Below are positions 42,964-51,067 of a DNA stretch of 64,000 bases, piece by piece. Every line of letters begins with the position of its first letter. Position 1 is the stretch's first letter. The notes beneath the pieces are model-generated. The model was given only the letters and a program-made list of their open reading frames with translations, did not search any database and was not told where the DNA came from. The translations under genes and the position numbers were made by a program. The DNA is taken from the NCBI GenBank assembly GCA_035275065.1, contig DATENM010000087.1, positions 1-64,000 of the forward strand. The letters run 5' to 3'. The DNA comes from Blastocatellia bacterium. Lineage in GTDB: Bacteria > Acidobacteriota > Blastocatellia > UBA7656.

Positions 42964-43797
42964 ATGGACAAACGCGAGATTACCCTGGGCCACAGTCCCG
43001 ATCCCGACGATGCTTTCATGTTTTACGCGCTGGCGACCGACCAGATCGATACCGAAGGGCTGACGTTTCGCCACGTCATCCAGGACATCGAAACGCTCAA
43101 CCGCCGCGCCATGAATGCCGAGCTGGACGTCACGGCCATCTCGATTCACGCCTATGCCTATGTGCTCGACCGCTATGCGCTGCTGACGAGCGGCGCTTCG
43201 ATGGGCGACAACTACGGGCCGCTGGTAATCGCCCGCCAGCCGCTCTCGATAGACGAGGCGCGGCGCAAGACGATTGCCATCCCCGGCGAGATGACTTCAG
43301 CCTACCTGACTTTGCGGCTCTGCCTCGGCGAGGTCGAAACCCGTGTCGTGCCGTTCGACCAGATCATGGACGCGGTCGAGAGCGGCGAGGTCAACGCCGG
43401 ACTGTTGATCCACGAAGGCCAGTTGACCTATAAGGCGCGCGGCTTTCATAAGGTGATCGATCTCGGCGAGTGGTGGATGGTCGAAACCGGCTTGCCGCTG
43501 CCGCTTGGCGGCAACGCCATCAAGAAGTCGCTCGGCACGGAGCTGATTGCTAAAGTGTCGCGGCTGCTGCGCCAGTCCATCGAGTACGGCTTACAACACC
43601 GTCAGGTGGCGGTGCGCCATTCAATGAAGTATGGGCGCGGCATGGAAGAGTCACTGACCGACCAGTTCGTCGGCATGTATGTCAACGACTACACCATCGA
43701 TTATGGCGAGCGCGGGCGCGAGGCGGTGCGCTTGCTGCTTGAACGCGCGCATCACGCCGGGATCATTCCCAACCCGGTCGAGCTGGAGTTTGCTTGA
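42964..43797 (+). CDS. 1,4-dihydroxy-6-naphthoate synthase-like protein (MqnD family)
   Basis: 277 residues. MqnD catalyses a late step of the futalosine menaquinone pathway, converting cyclic dehypoxanthine futalosine to 1,4-dihydroxy-6-naphthoate. The signature GHSPDPDDAFMFYAL is near the start, followed by AISIHAYAYVLDRYALLTSG and the periplasmic-binding-protein-like body (INAGLLIHEGQLTYKARG). No signal peptide, so cytosolic. TATAAA at 42926 may be a -10 box. The other mqn genes are not in the window. The related MqnA fold is a possible alternative. Confidence 0.85.
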   Translation: MDKREITLGHSPDPDDAFMFYALATDQIDTEGLTFRHVIQDIETLNRRAMNAELDVTAISIHAYAYVLDRYALLTSGASMGDNYGPLVIARQPLSIDEARRKTIAIPGEMTSAYLTLRLCLGEVETRVVPFDQIMDAVESGEVNAGLLIHEGQLTYKARGFHKVIDLGEWWMVETGLPLPLGGNAIKKSLGTELIAKVSRLLRQSIEYGLQHRQVAVRHSMKYGRGMEESLTDQFVGMYVNDYTIDYGERGREAVRLLLERAHHAGIIPNPVELEFA

Positions 43798-44159
43798 TTG
43801 TCGCGGCGCGTTTCATCCGTTAATCGTCAACCCGTCGCCGGGCGCGCGCGGCTTTGATAGAGAACATAATCCGTGACCGCGGCGTGGCAGTTTTTGTTCT
43901 AAGGTGACTCCCTCACAGAGTATGGAATCAGCCGCAGGTTGCATCGAAGCAAGACAACCCGGACGGTCAGCCAACACGCGGTTCGCATCAAGCGGCGTCA
44001 TGTTGTGGACATTGCTTGCCTTTATTCCCCAGCCAAAACCAGTCAATTTCGCGGCACGGATGTTGCAAAATAAAGTTGTGAGTTTAAGCCGGATGTAACA
44101 AATAGCATCATAATCGGGCTTGAACCGGCAATAGAAAATTGTCGTACTTGGTCAATGAG
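43798..44159. other. Intergenic stretch before the response regulator
   Basis: About 360 bases. A 64-codon frame at 43904-44098 has no ribosome-binding site and looks accidental. No repeat hairpin or RNA gene is seen. A promoter for the regulator would be expected here. Confidence 0.4.
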
Positions 44160-44615
44160 ATGTCACAGGAAGTGAAAAACAGAATACTGTTGGTCGAGGA
44201 TGACGCCGATACGCAGGCGGCGCTGACCATGCTGTTTGAGTTTGAAGGATTCGACGTTATCACCGCGGCTGATGGCGAGGAAGCTTACCTGCGCGCCGTC
44301 TCTGAACGCCCCGATCTAATCGTCACTGACATCAACATGCCCAACATCAATGGCCTGGATTTGATCCGCCTGGTGCGCGCCGACGGGCGCATTGATGGAA
44401 TTCCGATTGTCGCCATGAGCGCCGTCGAAAGACAATACCTGAACCGGGCGATGGAACTCGGAGCGATTGCCGTCGCTCAGAAGCCTATCGAATTCGATCA
44501 TTTCCTGTCGCTGATTGCGCGCATCGTTTCTGCTCGTCATTTGCGTAGCCGCAACCACTCACCTGTCGAGCGGCGGCGCAGACAGTCTCACAAAAACGGC
44601 TCGGCCAAGCACTGA
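44160..44615 (+). CDS. Single-domain response regulator (CheY-like)
   Basis: 151 residues. Receiver domain: acidic pair in LLVEDDADT, phosphoacceptor Asp in DLIVTDINMPNIN, Ser/Thr in VAMSAVE, and Lys in AQKPIEFDHF. No output domain; the C terminus is a basic tail (RRRRQSHKNGSAKH) that could bind nucleic acid or a membrane. Start at ATG 44160; TTG 44139 would add seven residues. No histidine kinase is adjacent, so its partner is elsewhere. Ends in a strong hairpin at 44635. Confidence 0.88.
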   Translation: MSQEVKNRILLVEDDADTQAALTMLFEFEGFDVITAADGEEAYLRAVSERPDLIVTDINMPNINGLDLIRLVRADGRIDGIPIVAMSAVERQYLNRAMELGAIAVAQKPIEFDHFLSLIARIVSARHLRSRNHSPVERRRRQSHKNGSAKH

Positions 44616-44634
44616 AACCCTTTTAATCAGCGTA

Positions 44635-44712
44635 GCCTGGGAGCGCGGGCATCTTGCCCGCCGGGCTTGCGTATGCGCGCAGCAAGTGGGCGAGACGCCC
44701 GCGCTCCCAGGC
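44635..44712. repeat. GC-rich hairpin repeat between convergent genes
   Basis: GCCTGGGAGCGCGGGCATCT at 44635 on pairs with GGGCGAGACGCCCGCGCT and CCCAGGC ending at 44712. Long imperfect stem between the CheY stop (44615) and the acyl-CoA dehydrogenase stop (44722). TGGGAGCGCGGGC repeats are common dispersed bacterial repeats. It probably serves as a terminator for both genes. Confidence 0.75.
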
Positions 44713-44721
44713 CATCGTCAC

Positions 44722-45870
44722 TCATTTGCTCGTGCCGAGAATACTGCGGGCGATGATCATGCGTTGAATCTCGCTTGTGCCTTCGCCGATCTCGCAGAGC
44801 CGCGCGTCGCGGTAGAGGCGTTCGACGCGGTAATCGCGAAAGTATCCGGCGCCGCCATGAATCTGCACGGCGTAATCGGCAGCGCGCTTGGCGACCTCAG
44901 AGGCGTAGAGCTTGGCCATCGAAGCAACCACTGTCACGTCTTCACCTTGATCGTGCAGCCAGGCGGCGCGATAGATCAATAGCTCTGCCGTATCGATCTC
45001 GGCCTTCATCTCGGCCAGCTTAAAGCTGATCTCTTCAAAGCCGGCGATAGCCGCGCCGAACGCCTGCCGCGTCGTGGCGTATTTCAGGGCTTCATCAAGG
45101 CTGGCTTTGGCGATGCCGAGGCAGAAACAGGCCATGCCGACGCGGTCATAAGCGAGACATTGCATCAAGGTCGGAAAGCCGCTGTTCTCTTCGCCAAGCA
45201 GATTCGCCGCCGGCACGCGGCAATCTTCAAAAAACAGCTCGGAGGTCGGCGAGCCGCGCACGCCCATCTTCTCAAGCTTGCGCCCGCGCGTCAGGCCCGG
45301 CGCGTCGCCGTCTACCAGAATCAAGCTGTAGCCGCGCGTGCCGAGGTCGGGCGCTGTGACGACGAAGGTCAGAATCACGTCGGCAATCGGCCCGTTGGTG
45401 ATGTAGGTCTTCGAGCCGTTCAGAACCAGGTCATCGCCTTCGCGCACGGCGCGCGTCTTTACGCCCGCGAGGTCTGACCCCGCGCCCGGCTCGGTCAGCG
45501 CCAGCGCGCCGATCCATTCGCCGGCGATCAGTCGGGGGAGATAATGCCGGCGTTGCGCCTCTGTGCCGTATTTCAAGATGGGATAGCCGCAGAGCGCCAG
45601 GCTAGCGCCCACGGAGAGTGCCGTCGCCGCGTCGGCGCGCGCCAGCTCGATTGAAGCCATCGTCGCCGTCAGCAAGTCGGCGCCGGTGCCGCCGTAGGTT
45701 TCGGGAAAGTTCAAGCCGGTGTAGCCGAAGCGCGCAAGCTGGGTCAGCGTGTCGCGCCGGAAGGACTCCGTGCGATCCATCTCGGCGGCGTGCGGCGCGA
45801 CCTCTGCCGCCAGGAATTCGCCGAGCGATTTCAGGTACTGCTGCTGCTCATCGGAAAGACCAAAGTCCAT
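44722..45870 (-). CDS. Acyl-CoA dehydrogenase
   Basis: 382 residues. Oxidises acyl-CoA to enoyl-CoA with FAD, passing electrons to ETF. FAD/substrate motif GALALTEPGAGSDLAGV, then SKTYITNGPIADVILTF, and the C-terminal YAVQIHGGAGYFRDYRVERL and EGTSEIQRMIIAR with the catalytic glutamate. Family length. Start at 45870. First of two such enzymes in this cluster; the B3 beta-lactamase-like gene lies just upstream. Confidence 0.92.
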   Translation of the reverse strand: MDFGLSDEQQQYLKSLGEFLAAEVAPHAAEMDRTESFRRDTLTQLARFGYTGLNFPETYGGTGADLLTATMASIELARADAATALSVGASLALCGYPILKYGTEAQRRHYLPRLIAGEWIGALALTEPGAGSDLAGVKTRAVREGDDLVLNGSKTYITNGPIADVILTFVVTAPDLGTRGYSLILVDGDAPGLTRGRKLEKMGVRGSPTSELFFEDCRVPAANLLGEENSGFPTLMQCLAYDRVGMACFCLGIAKASLDEALKYATTRQAFGAAIAGFEEISFKLAEMKAEIDTAELLIYRAAWLHDQGEDVTVVASMAKLYASEVAKRAADYAVQIHGGAGYFRDYRVERLYRDARLCEIGEGTSEIQRMIIARSILGTSK

Positions 45871-45891
45871 GGGCGCACCTTGAAGCGAATC

Positions 45892-46785
45892 TTACTTTGC
45901 CTTTGTCGCCTGCTGTGCCTTGAGCTGTTCGTAGAAGCTCTTTTTTGATTCTTCGACAAACTGGCGATAGCCCTGCGGATCAATGAAGGGGTTGGCCGCT
46001 GCGCCCTGTTCGAGTTTGGCTATCTTGTCGAGCAAGCCGAACATCGAGCCGTGCGGGCCGAGGAAAACGTCGCACGGTAAGGATTCCAGCACGCGGAAGC
46101 TGCGCTGATAATCGGCAACGATCTTCGGATACTTCGCATTATTGACCAGCTTGTAGCCGGGGGCCGAGGTGCTGCCGATGAAGACGACGTTATAGGTTTT
46201 ACCATCATCTTTAACTTCCATCGTCCAGGTGGTGTTGCCCCTGGTATGGCCGGGCGTCAGGTGCGCCACCAGCCAGACGCCGCCGACTTCGACCGTGTCG
46301 CCGTCGTGCAGGATGCGGTCGGCTTTGACCGGCGCGAAGGCCAGCGTGTCGCCCCACTGGAAATCGCCACGGCCTCCAACGGCAAGCTGCGCGGCGTCGG
46401 CCTCGCTTACCGCGAGTTTCGCGCCGGTCAGGGCTTTCAACTCCGCCAGCCCGCCGGCATGGTCATAATGCGCGTGGCCATTGATGAGCAGCCGCACATC
46501 TTCGAGCTTAAAGCCGAGCTGTTTGAGGTTCTCGCGAATCTGCGGCACGGTCTCGGCGAATCCGCTGTCGAGCAGGATGTGGCCCTGCGGCGAGGTGATC
46601 AGAAAGGCGCTGACCTCGGTCGCGCCGACATAATAGATGTTGCCGATGATGCGAAACGGCTTCACCGGGCGATTCCATGAGCGCGAAGTCTCATCGCTCT
46701 GCGCCGCAAGTGAGCCGGATAAGGCGATGACCAGCAGCAGAAGCCATGCCGACCGGCGCGCACAGTTGACAAGTTGGTTTTGCAT
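45892..46785 (-). CDS. Subclass B3 metallo-beta-lactamase
   Basis: 297 residues. Signal peptide (SAWLLLLVIALSGSLAAQ) for export. The zinc-site motif NGHAHYDHAGG (HxHxDH), then HLTPGHTRGNTTWT (second histidine) and LGPHGSMFGLLDK (third). These, with the GxTxGNTTW stretch, are characteristic of subclass B3 enzymes such as L1/FEZ/BJP types rather than generic MBL-fold hydrolases. Hydrolysis of beta-lactams in the periplasm is therefore likely but not certain. It sits between two acyl-CoA dehydrogenase genes. Confidence 0.85.
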   Translation of the reverse strand: MQNQLVNCARRSAWLLLLVIALSGSLAAQSDETSRSWNRPVKPFRIIGNIYYVGATEVSAFLITSPQGHILLDSGFAETVPQIRENLKQLGFKLEDVRLLINGHAHYDHAGGLAELKALTGAKLAVSEADAAQLAVGGRGDFQWGDTLAFAPVKADRILHDGDTVEVGGVWLVAHLTPGHTRGNTTWTMEVKDDGKTYNVVFIGSTSAPGYKLVNNAKYPKIVADYQRSFRVLESLPCDVFLGPHGSMFGLLDKIAKLEQGAAANPFIDPQGYRQFVEESKKSFYEQLKAQQATKAK

Positions 46786-46838
46786 AGCGGCCCCTTCGAT
46801 TCACCGGCGACGACAAAGGTTGGCAGACGGAGAGCAGA

Positions 46839-47981
46839 TCACCGCGCAAATTTCTTTAAGAGCTCGCGGGCGATGATCATGCGCTGAATCTGGTTGGTGC
46901 CTTCGACGATCTGGCCGATCTTGGCTTCGCGCATCAGCGCCTGGACGGGATAATCTTCGCTCGTGCCGTAGCCGCCATAAATCTGCACGGCGTCGGTCGT
47001 CACTTTCATTGCGGTGTCGGTCGCTAAGAGCTTGGCCATCGAAGCGATGGCATTAAACGGCAGCCCGCGATCTCTGAGCCACGCGGCTTTGCGCACGACA
47101 CAGCGCGCCGCTTCGATGCCGGCGGCCATGTCTGCGAGCATGAACTGAATGCCTTGAAAACTGCCGATTGACTGGCCGAACGCCTGGCGCTCGACCGCAT
47201 AGCGCAAGGCGTGCTCGAACGCCTGCTGCGCGGTGCCTACGGAAGTCGCCGCCACCGTGATGCGCCCCGAATCGAGCGCCGTCATCGCCACCTTGAACCC
47301 GTCGCCTTCGCGGCCCACAAGATTGGCGCGCGGCACCTCGCAATCTTCAAAGAAGACCTCGCGGGTGTGATGCGGCAGGCCCATCGGGCGCTCGCGCTTG
47401 CCGAAGGCCAGCCCATGTGCGCCCTTCTCGACGATGAACGAGCTGATCCCGCGGCCGCCTTTGCCCTTTTCAGTCACTGCCATGACGATATAAACATCGG
47501 CCTCGCCGCCGTGCGTGATCCAAATCTTCTGGCCGCGCAGCACGTAGGTATCGCCGCGCAGCTCTGCACGGGTATGGATGTTCTGCGCGTCCGAGCCGGC
47601 GTGTGGCTCGGTGAGCGCAAACGCGCCGAGCAGTTCGGCGCGCGCCATCGCCGGCAGGTACTTCTGCTTCTGCTCGGCGGTGCCGAATTGATTGATGATG
47701 AGCTGCGGCAGGCCGTGAACCGCCAGCAAGCCGCCGAGATGACTGCCCAGCCGCGTCAGCTCTTCGAGGACAACCGCGTAGGTCGAATAATCGAGCCCGC
47801 CGCCGCCGGTTTCGGTCGGGAAAGGGATGGCCGCAAGCCCCAACTCGCCGAGCTTGCGAAACAGCGGCCAGGGGAATTCGTCTGCGCCGTGCTGCTCGAA
47901 GTACGGCTTCACATCGCCGCGCACGAACTCCTCGACGAGCTTCAAGAGCTGCTCTTGTTCTTCGGTCAAGGTGTAATCCAT
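46839..47981 (-). CDS. Acyl-CoA dehydrogenase
   Basis: 380 residues. Start at 47981 (MDYTLTEEQEQLL) has GAGGAG a few bases upstream; longer upstream frame is out of family. Motifs: AFALTEPHAGSDAQ, KIWITHGGEADVYIVM, ERQAFGQSIGSFQ, QIYGGYGTSEDYPVQ and VEGTNQIQRMIIAR with the catalytic Glu. It resembles short/branched-chain acyl-CoA dehydrogenases. It overlaps no neighbour, and the CoA-transferase gene begins 25 bases upstream on the same strand, so these probably act together in fatty or branched acyl-CoA catabolism. Confidence 0.92.
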   Translation of the reverse strand: MDYTLTEEQEQLLKLVEEFVRGDVKPYFEQHGADEFPWPLFRKLGELGLAAIPFPTETGGGGLDYSTYAVVLEELTRLGSHLGGLLAVHGLPQLIINQFGTAEQKQKYLPAMARAELLGAFALTEPHAGSDAQNIHTRAELRGDTYVLRGQKIWITHGGEADVYIVMAVTEKGKGGRGISSFIVEKGAHGLAFGKRERPMGLPHHTREVFFEDCEVPRANLVGREGDGFKVAMTALDSGRITVAATSVGTAQQAFEHALRYAVERQAFGQSIGSFQGIQFMLADMAAGIEAARCVVRKAAWLRDRGLPFNAIASMAKLLATDTAMKVTTDAVQIYGGYGTSEDYPVQALMREAKIGQIVEGTNQIQRMIIARELLKKFAR

Positions 47982-48006
47982 GTGCATCTCCTCATTCGTT
48001 CGACGA

Positions 48007-49185
48007 TCAGCGAATCGCGCCCGCGGCGCGCAAACGCTCGCGCTCCGGTGCGCTGACGCCAATGGCTTCAAGCAACTCGTCCGTGTGCGCGCCGAGCGCC
48101 GGCGCACCGACGCGCATCTCGGTCGGCGTATCGCTCAGCTTGTAAGGCGGCGCGAGCTGCGCGACCGGCTCGCCGCTTGTCGTCGCTACCTGACTGACCA
48201 TTTCGCGGGCCGTGGTCTGCGCATGCGCGAAGGCTTCACTCATTGACAGCACAGGCTCGCAGCAACAGTCGGCGTCGCGCATCAGCTCGATCCATTCGCT
48301 CTGCGTCCGCGACTTAAAGAGCGCGCGCAGTTCATTGAAAAGATTTTCGCGGCGCTCGCCGTCATCGAATTGCCGGGCGGCCCATTGCTCGCGCCCAACC
48401 GCACGGCAGAAATTCGCCCAGAACTTCGGCTCCAGTGCGCCCAATGTCATGTAGCGGCCATCACTCGTTTCATAGACGTTATAAAACGGGTAAGCACCGC
48501 TGAGCGCGTACTTGCCGCCGACCTCAAGGCGATGCCCGGCGAAGTGGTGCGCCGCAGGGATCGCCAGCATCGCCAGCATCACATCGAACATCGAGACGTC
48601 CACGTACTGGCCTTGCCCCGTGCGCTCGCGCGCCATCAACGCGGCGAGGATGGCGAATGCCGCGACCATGCCGCCGGCCAGATCGGCGACCTGCACGCCG
48701 GGAATCACTGGCTTGCCGCGCTCGTCGGTCGTCAGCCCCAGGACGCCCGCCAGCGCCAGGTAATTCATGTCGTGGCCGCTGCGCTCGCGGTGCGGCCCGG
48801 TCTGCCCGAAGCCCGAGAGCGAGCAGTAGACGAGGCGCGGGTTGACTGGCTTCAACGCTTCGTAGCCAACCCCCAGACGATCAACGACGCCCGGTCGGAA
48901 CTGCTCAAGGACGACGTCGGCGGTTTCGGCTAGCCTGAGAAAAAGGTCGCGGGCGGCGGGTTGCTTGAGATCAAGAGCAATCGATTTCTTGTTGCGGTTG
49001 ACTTGCAGAAAGGCGGCGCTCTGTTTGCCGATGGCCGGCTTGCTCCAACGCGTCGGGTCGCCGGTGCGCGGCTCTTCGACCTTGATGACTTCGGCGCCGA
49101 GGTCGCCGAGCATCATCGAAGCGAACGGGCCGGGCAGCAGCCGCGACAGATCGAGCACGCGAATTCCTGAGAGCGCCTGATGCAT
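48007..49185 (-). CDS. CaiB/BaiF family CoA transferase (alpha-methylacyl-CoA racemase-like)
   Basis: 392 residues. Class III CoA transferase fold: GIRVLDLSRLLPGPFASMML, VIKVEEPRTGDPTR, VNRNKKSIALDLK, CSLSGFGQTGPHRERSGHDM with histidine and aspartate positions matching the racemase. Alternatives are an acyl-CoA:carboxylate CoA-transferase. It heads the dehydrogenase cluster, which suggests chain or stereochemistry adjustment before oxidation. Confidence 0.9.
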   Translation of the reverse strand: MHQALSGIRVLDLSRLLPGPFASMMLGDLGAEVIKVEEPRTGDPTRWSKPAIGKQSAAFLQVNRNKKSIALDLKQPAARDLFLRLAETADVVLEQFRPGVVDRLGVGYEALKPVNPRLVYCSLSGFGQTGPHRERSGHDMNYLALAGVLGLTTDERGKPVIPGVQVADLAGGMVAAFAILAALMARERTGQGQYVDVSMFDVMLAMLAIPAAHHFAGHRLEVGGKYALSGAYPFYNVYETSDGRYMTLGALEPKFWANFCRAVGREQWAARQFDDGERRENLFNELRALFKSRTQSEWIELMRDADCCCEPVLSMSEAFAHAQTTAREMVSQVATTSGEPVAQLAPPYKLSDTPTEMRVGAPALGAHTDELLEAIGVSAPERERLRAAGAIR

Positions 49186-49511
49186 GATGAATCAACCTGG
49201 TGCGCCGCACATCCTACATCAACGCGGGGCAAAAAGTAAGCGGCTGCGGTCAGGGCTGGCATCGCGGGAAGAGGCCAGGTTAAGAGGTTGACATCAACAT
49301 GTATTTTTTGTAACCTCCCCGCGGCCTATTGAAATGGGATCAACTCACACGTCGCGGGGCCTGGCGGATCGCCTGAACCGGCGGCCCGCGCCTAGCCACG
49401 AAACGCCAGGATCGCAGTCACGAGCGTCTGCGTCCTCGGACGAATGACCGAGGAAGGTTTACAGACAAGCCGCAGGGCATTCGGCCGGGTTACCAGCCGC
49501 CAGGTGAACGC
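49186..49511. other. Divergent intergenic region before the KGGVGR operon
   Basis: About 325 bases. TTGACA at 49288-49293 with TAACCT 17 bases on (49311-49316) is a weak promoter candidate for the operon to the right. No ORF or RNA is supported. Confidence 0.4.
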
Positions 49512-50426
49512 ATGGCCACGGAGGTCAGACGGATCAAAGCCGCCCCAAGAAGCGAGCCGGCGAAGCTGGTGCGTTTGGACCGGCTGCTCGGGCTCAGGGG
49601 GTGGGGGCTGGTCCTGTATGGCGCACTCCCGGCTAACCTCGCGCTCATCGGCGCGGTGAAAGTAGAAATGAAACTCGAGGCCAGTCTGCCGCTGTTTCTC
49701 TTCGTCGTGCCGCTGCCCGTCATTACGACTTACCTGTTGATCCGCACGCGTCAAAAGGAATGGTATCTGGCCACCGACCGGCTGGCGCTGCGCAGCGCGA
49801 TTACCTGCGCGATGATTATTCTCCTCGCCAGTCTGATCACCGGCGCCGCCCGGCTGATCCAGGGCGAGTACAGGTGGGATTTTGATTTCCGCCTGGCCGG
49901 CCTGTTCACGCCGGCGCACTTGAAGACGGCGGGCGAATCGTTCCTGTTCGGCATCGCCACGCTGGTCTTCAGTTCGACCCTGTTCATGACGATCCTAACC
50001 AAAGGCACCGACCTGCCGGGGTTGCCGTTGACCGGCTTCGTCACTTTGTTGGGCAAGGTCCGCCAGGGCCTCAAGCGGTTCCAGGGTCAGCCGATCTGGC
50101 ACGCCAGCCCCGACAGCGCGGAAGCCATCGGCGAACTGAGGAAGCTGGTAGAGGAGGTGCTGACCAATTTCAGGAGCTTGATGGCGGAGCCCGGCCACTG
50201 GCTCGCCAAGCAGTCACTGCAACTGGTGGCGGCTGACGTGGCCAACGTGCTGGAAATCATTAAGTCCATTAAAGGCAGCCCCGACTTGATGGCGGCCCGA
50301 TGGGGCATCTATTTCGAGGAGGAGTGCAAGCTGTCGCCCACGGACCAAAAGCTGCGGCGGGAGAAAGAGAGGCAAACCCTCTACGACTCTCTGCAAAGGG
50401 TGAGGCAATTGCAGCTCGGAGACTGA
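49512..50426 (+). CDS. Membrane protein, first gene of the KGGVGR operon
   Basis: 304 residues, no recognised family. About four transmembrane segments are visible: LVLYGALPANLALIGAV, LPLFLFVVPLPVITTYLL, ITCAMIILLASLITGA and FGIATLVFSSTLFMTIL. A long cytosolic C-terminal region of about 120 residues is helical and charged (EAIGELRKLVEEVL, RREKERQTLYDSLQ) and may form coiled coils. The next gene starts 1 base after the stop. It may anchor the cytosolic partners at the membrane. Start ATG at 49512. Confidence 0.78.
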   Translation: MATEVRRIKAAPRSEPAKLVRLDRLLGLRGWGLVLYGALPANLALIGAVKVEMKLEASLPLFLFVVPLPVITTYLLIRTRQKEWYLATDRLALRSAITCAMIILLASLITGAARLIQGEYRWDFDFRLAGLFTPAHLKTAGESFLFGIATLVFSSTLFMTILTKGTDLPGLPLTGFVTLLGKVRQGLKRFQGQPIWHASPDSAEAIGELRKLVEEVLTNFRSLMAEPGHWLAKQSLQLVAADVANVLEIIKSIKGSPDLMAARWGIYFEEECKLSPTDQKLRREKERQTLYDSLQRVRQLQLGD

Positions 50427-50427
50427 T

Positions 50428-51060
50428 ATGGCGGACATCTATTACGCAGTCATCGCGCTGAAGGAAGACGAAATCGCCGGCGTGGTCAAGCGGCTCACGG
50501 GGCTGGGACTTAAGGCCCTGGCCGACTATCTCAGGGACAGCCAGAGCAATCGGTATGGCGGCCTCAACGAGCGGTGGCAGCCATTCGGCGATAAGACGGT
50601 GGCCGAGCATATCGATCAGGTATCGGAGTTTCAGTCGGGGACGCAGTTGATTGACAAGCTCGCGGATAACTTCGAGAACCTCTACACCCTGCGCCGACGC
50701 CCGCCGATCACGGTCTTCTTCATAGACCCCTTCGCGCTCTTCCTCGAAAAGTACGAGCGGCTGGCGAGGATGATTGACTTCGGGGTGTCGGAGGTGGCCA
50801 CCTGCTGCCTGCTCATAGACGGCAGCGTGCCCGACGAGTTGAAAAAACAGCTCCGCAAGAACTACTGCGAATGCTGGCGTGTGGTGTGCTGGGATCATCG
50901 CCACGGGAAGCCGCACGAATTCATTTACGAAGCCGACGACTTGGACAGCTTCCTCTATTCCGGGCGCTGGCTCCAGCCGGAAGGGGACGGCCCAAGCGGC
51001 CCGGCCAGCCGCTCCCTGGCGAGCCGCACCGAAGTCCGCCCCCTGACGTCTCTGGCTTGA
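50428..51060 (+). CDS. Unknown protein, middle gene of the KGGVGR operon
   Basis: 210 residues, family not recognised. An alpha/beta pattern with strands such as PPITVFFIDPFAL, VSEVATCCLLID and CWRVVCWDHR suggests a Rossmann-like or TIR-like core. A variable, disordered C-terminal tail (GPSGPASRSLASRT) follows. It contains a cysteine-rich segment (ATCCLLIDG, NYCECWRVVC). Overlap spacing to both neighbours is 1 and 7 bases, so it is expressed with them. It could be an effector or sensor, as in related ATPase gene neighbourhoods, but this is inference. Confidence 0.72.
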   Translation: MADIYYAVIALKEDEIAGVVKRLTGLGLKALADYLRDSQSNRYGGLNERWQPFGDKTVAEHIDQVSEFQSGTQLIDKLADNFENLYTLRRRPPITVFFIDPFALFLEKYERLARMIDFGVSEVATCCLLIDGSVPDELKKQLRKNYCECWRVVCWDHRHGKPHEFIYEADDLDSFLYSGRWLQPEGDGPSGPASRSLASRTEVRPLTSLA

Positions 51061-51067
51061 GTCTGAA

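Noticed and set aside
43904..44098. 64-codon ORF before the response regulator
   Set aside because: No ribosome-binding site and no recognisable feature.
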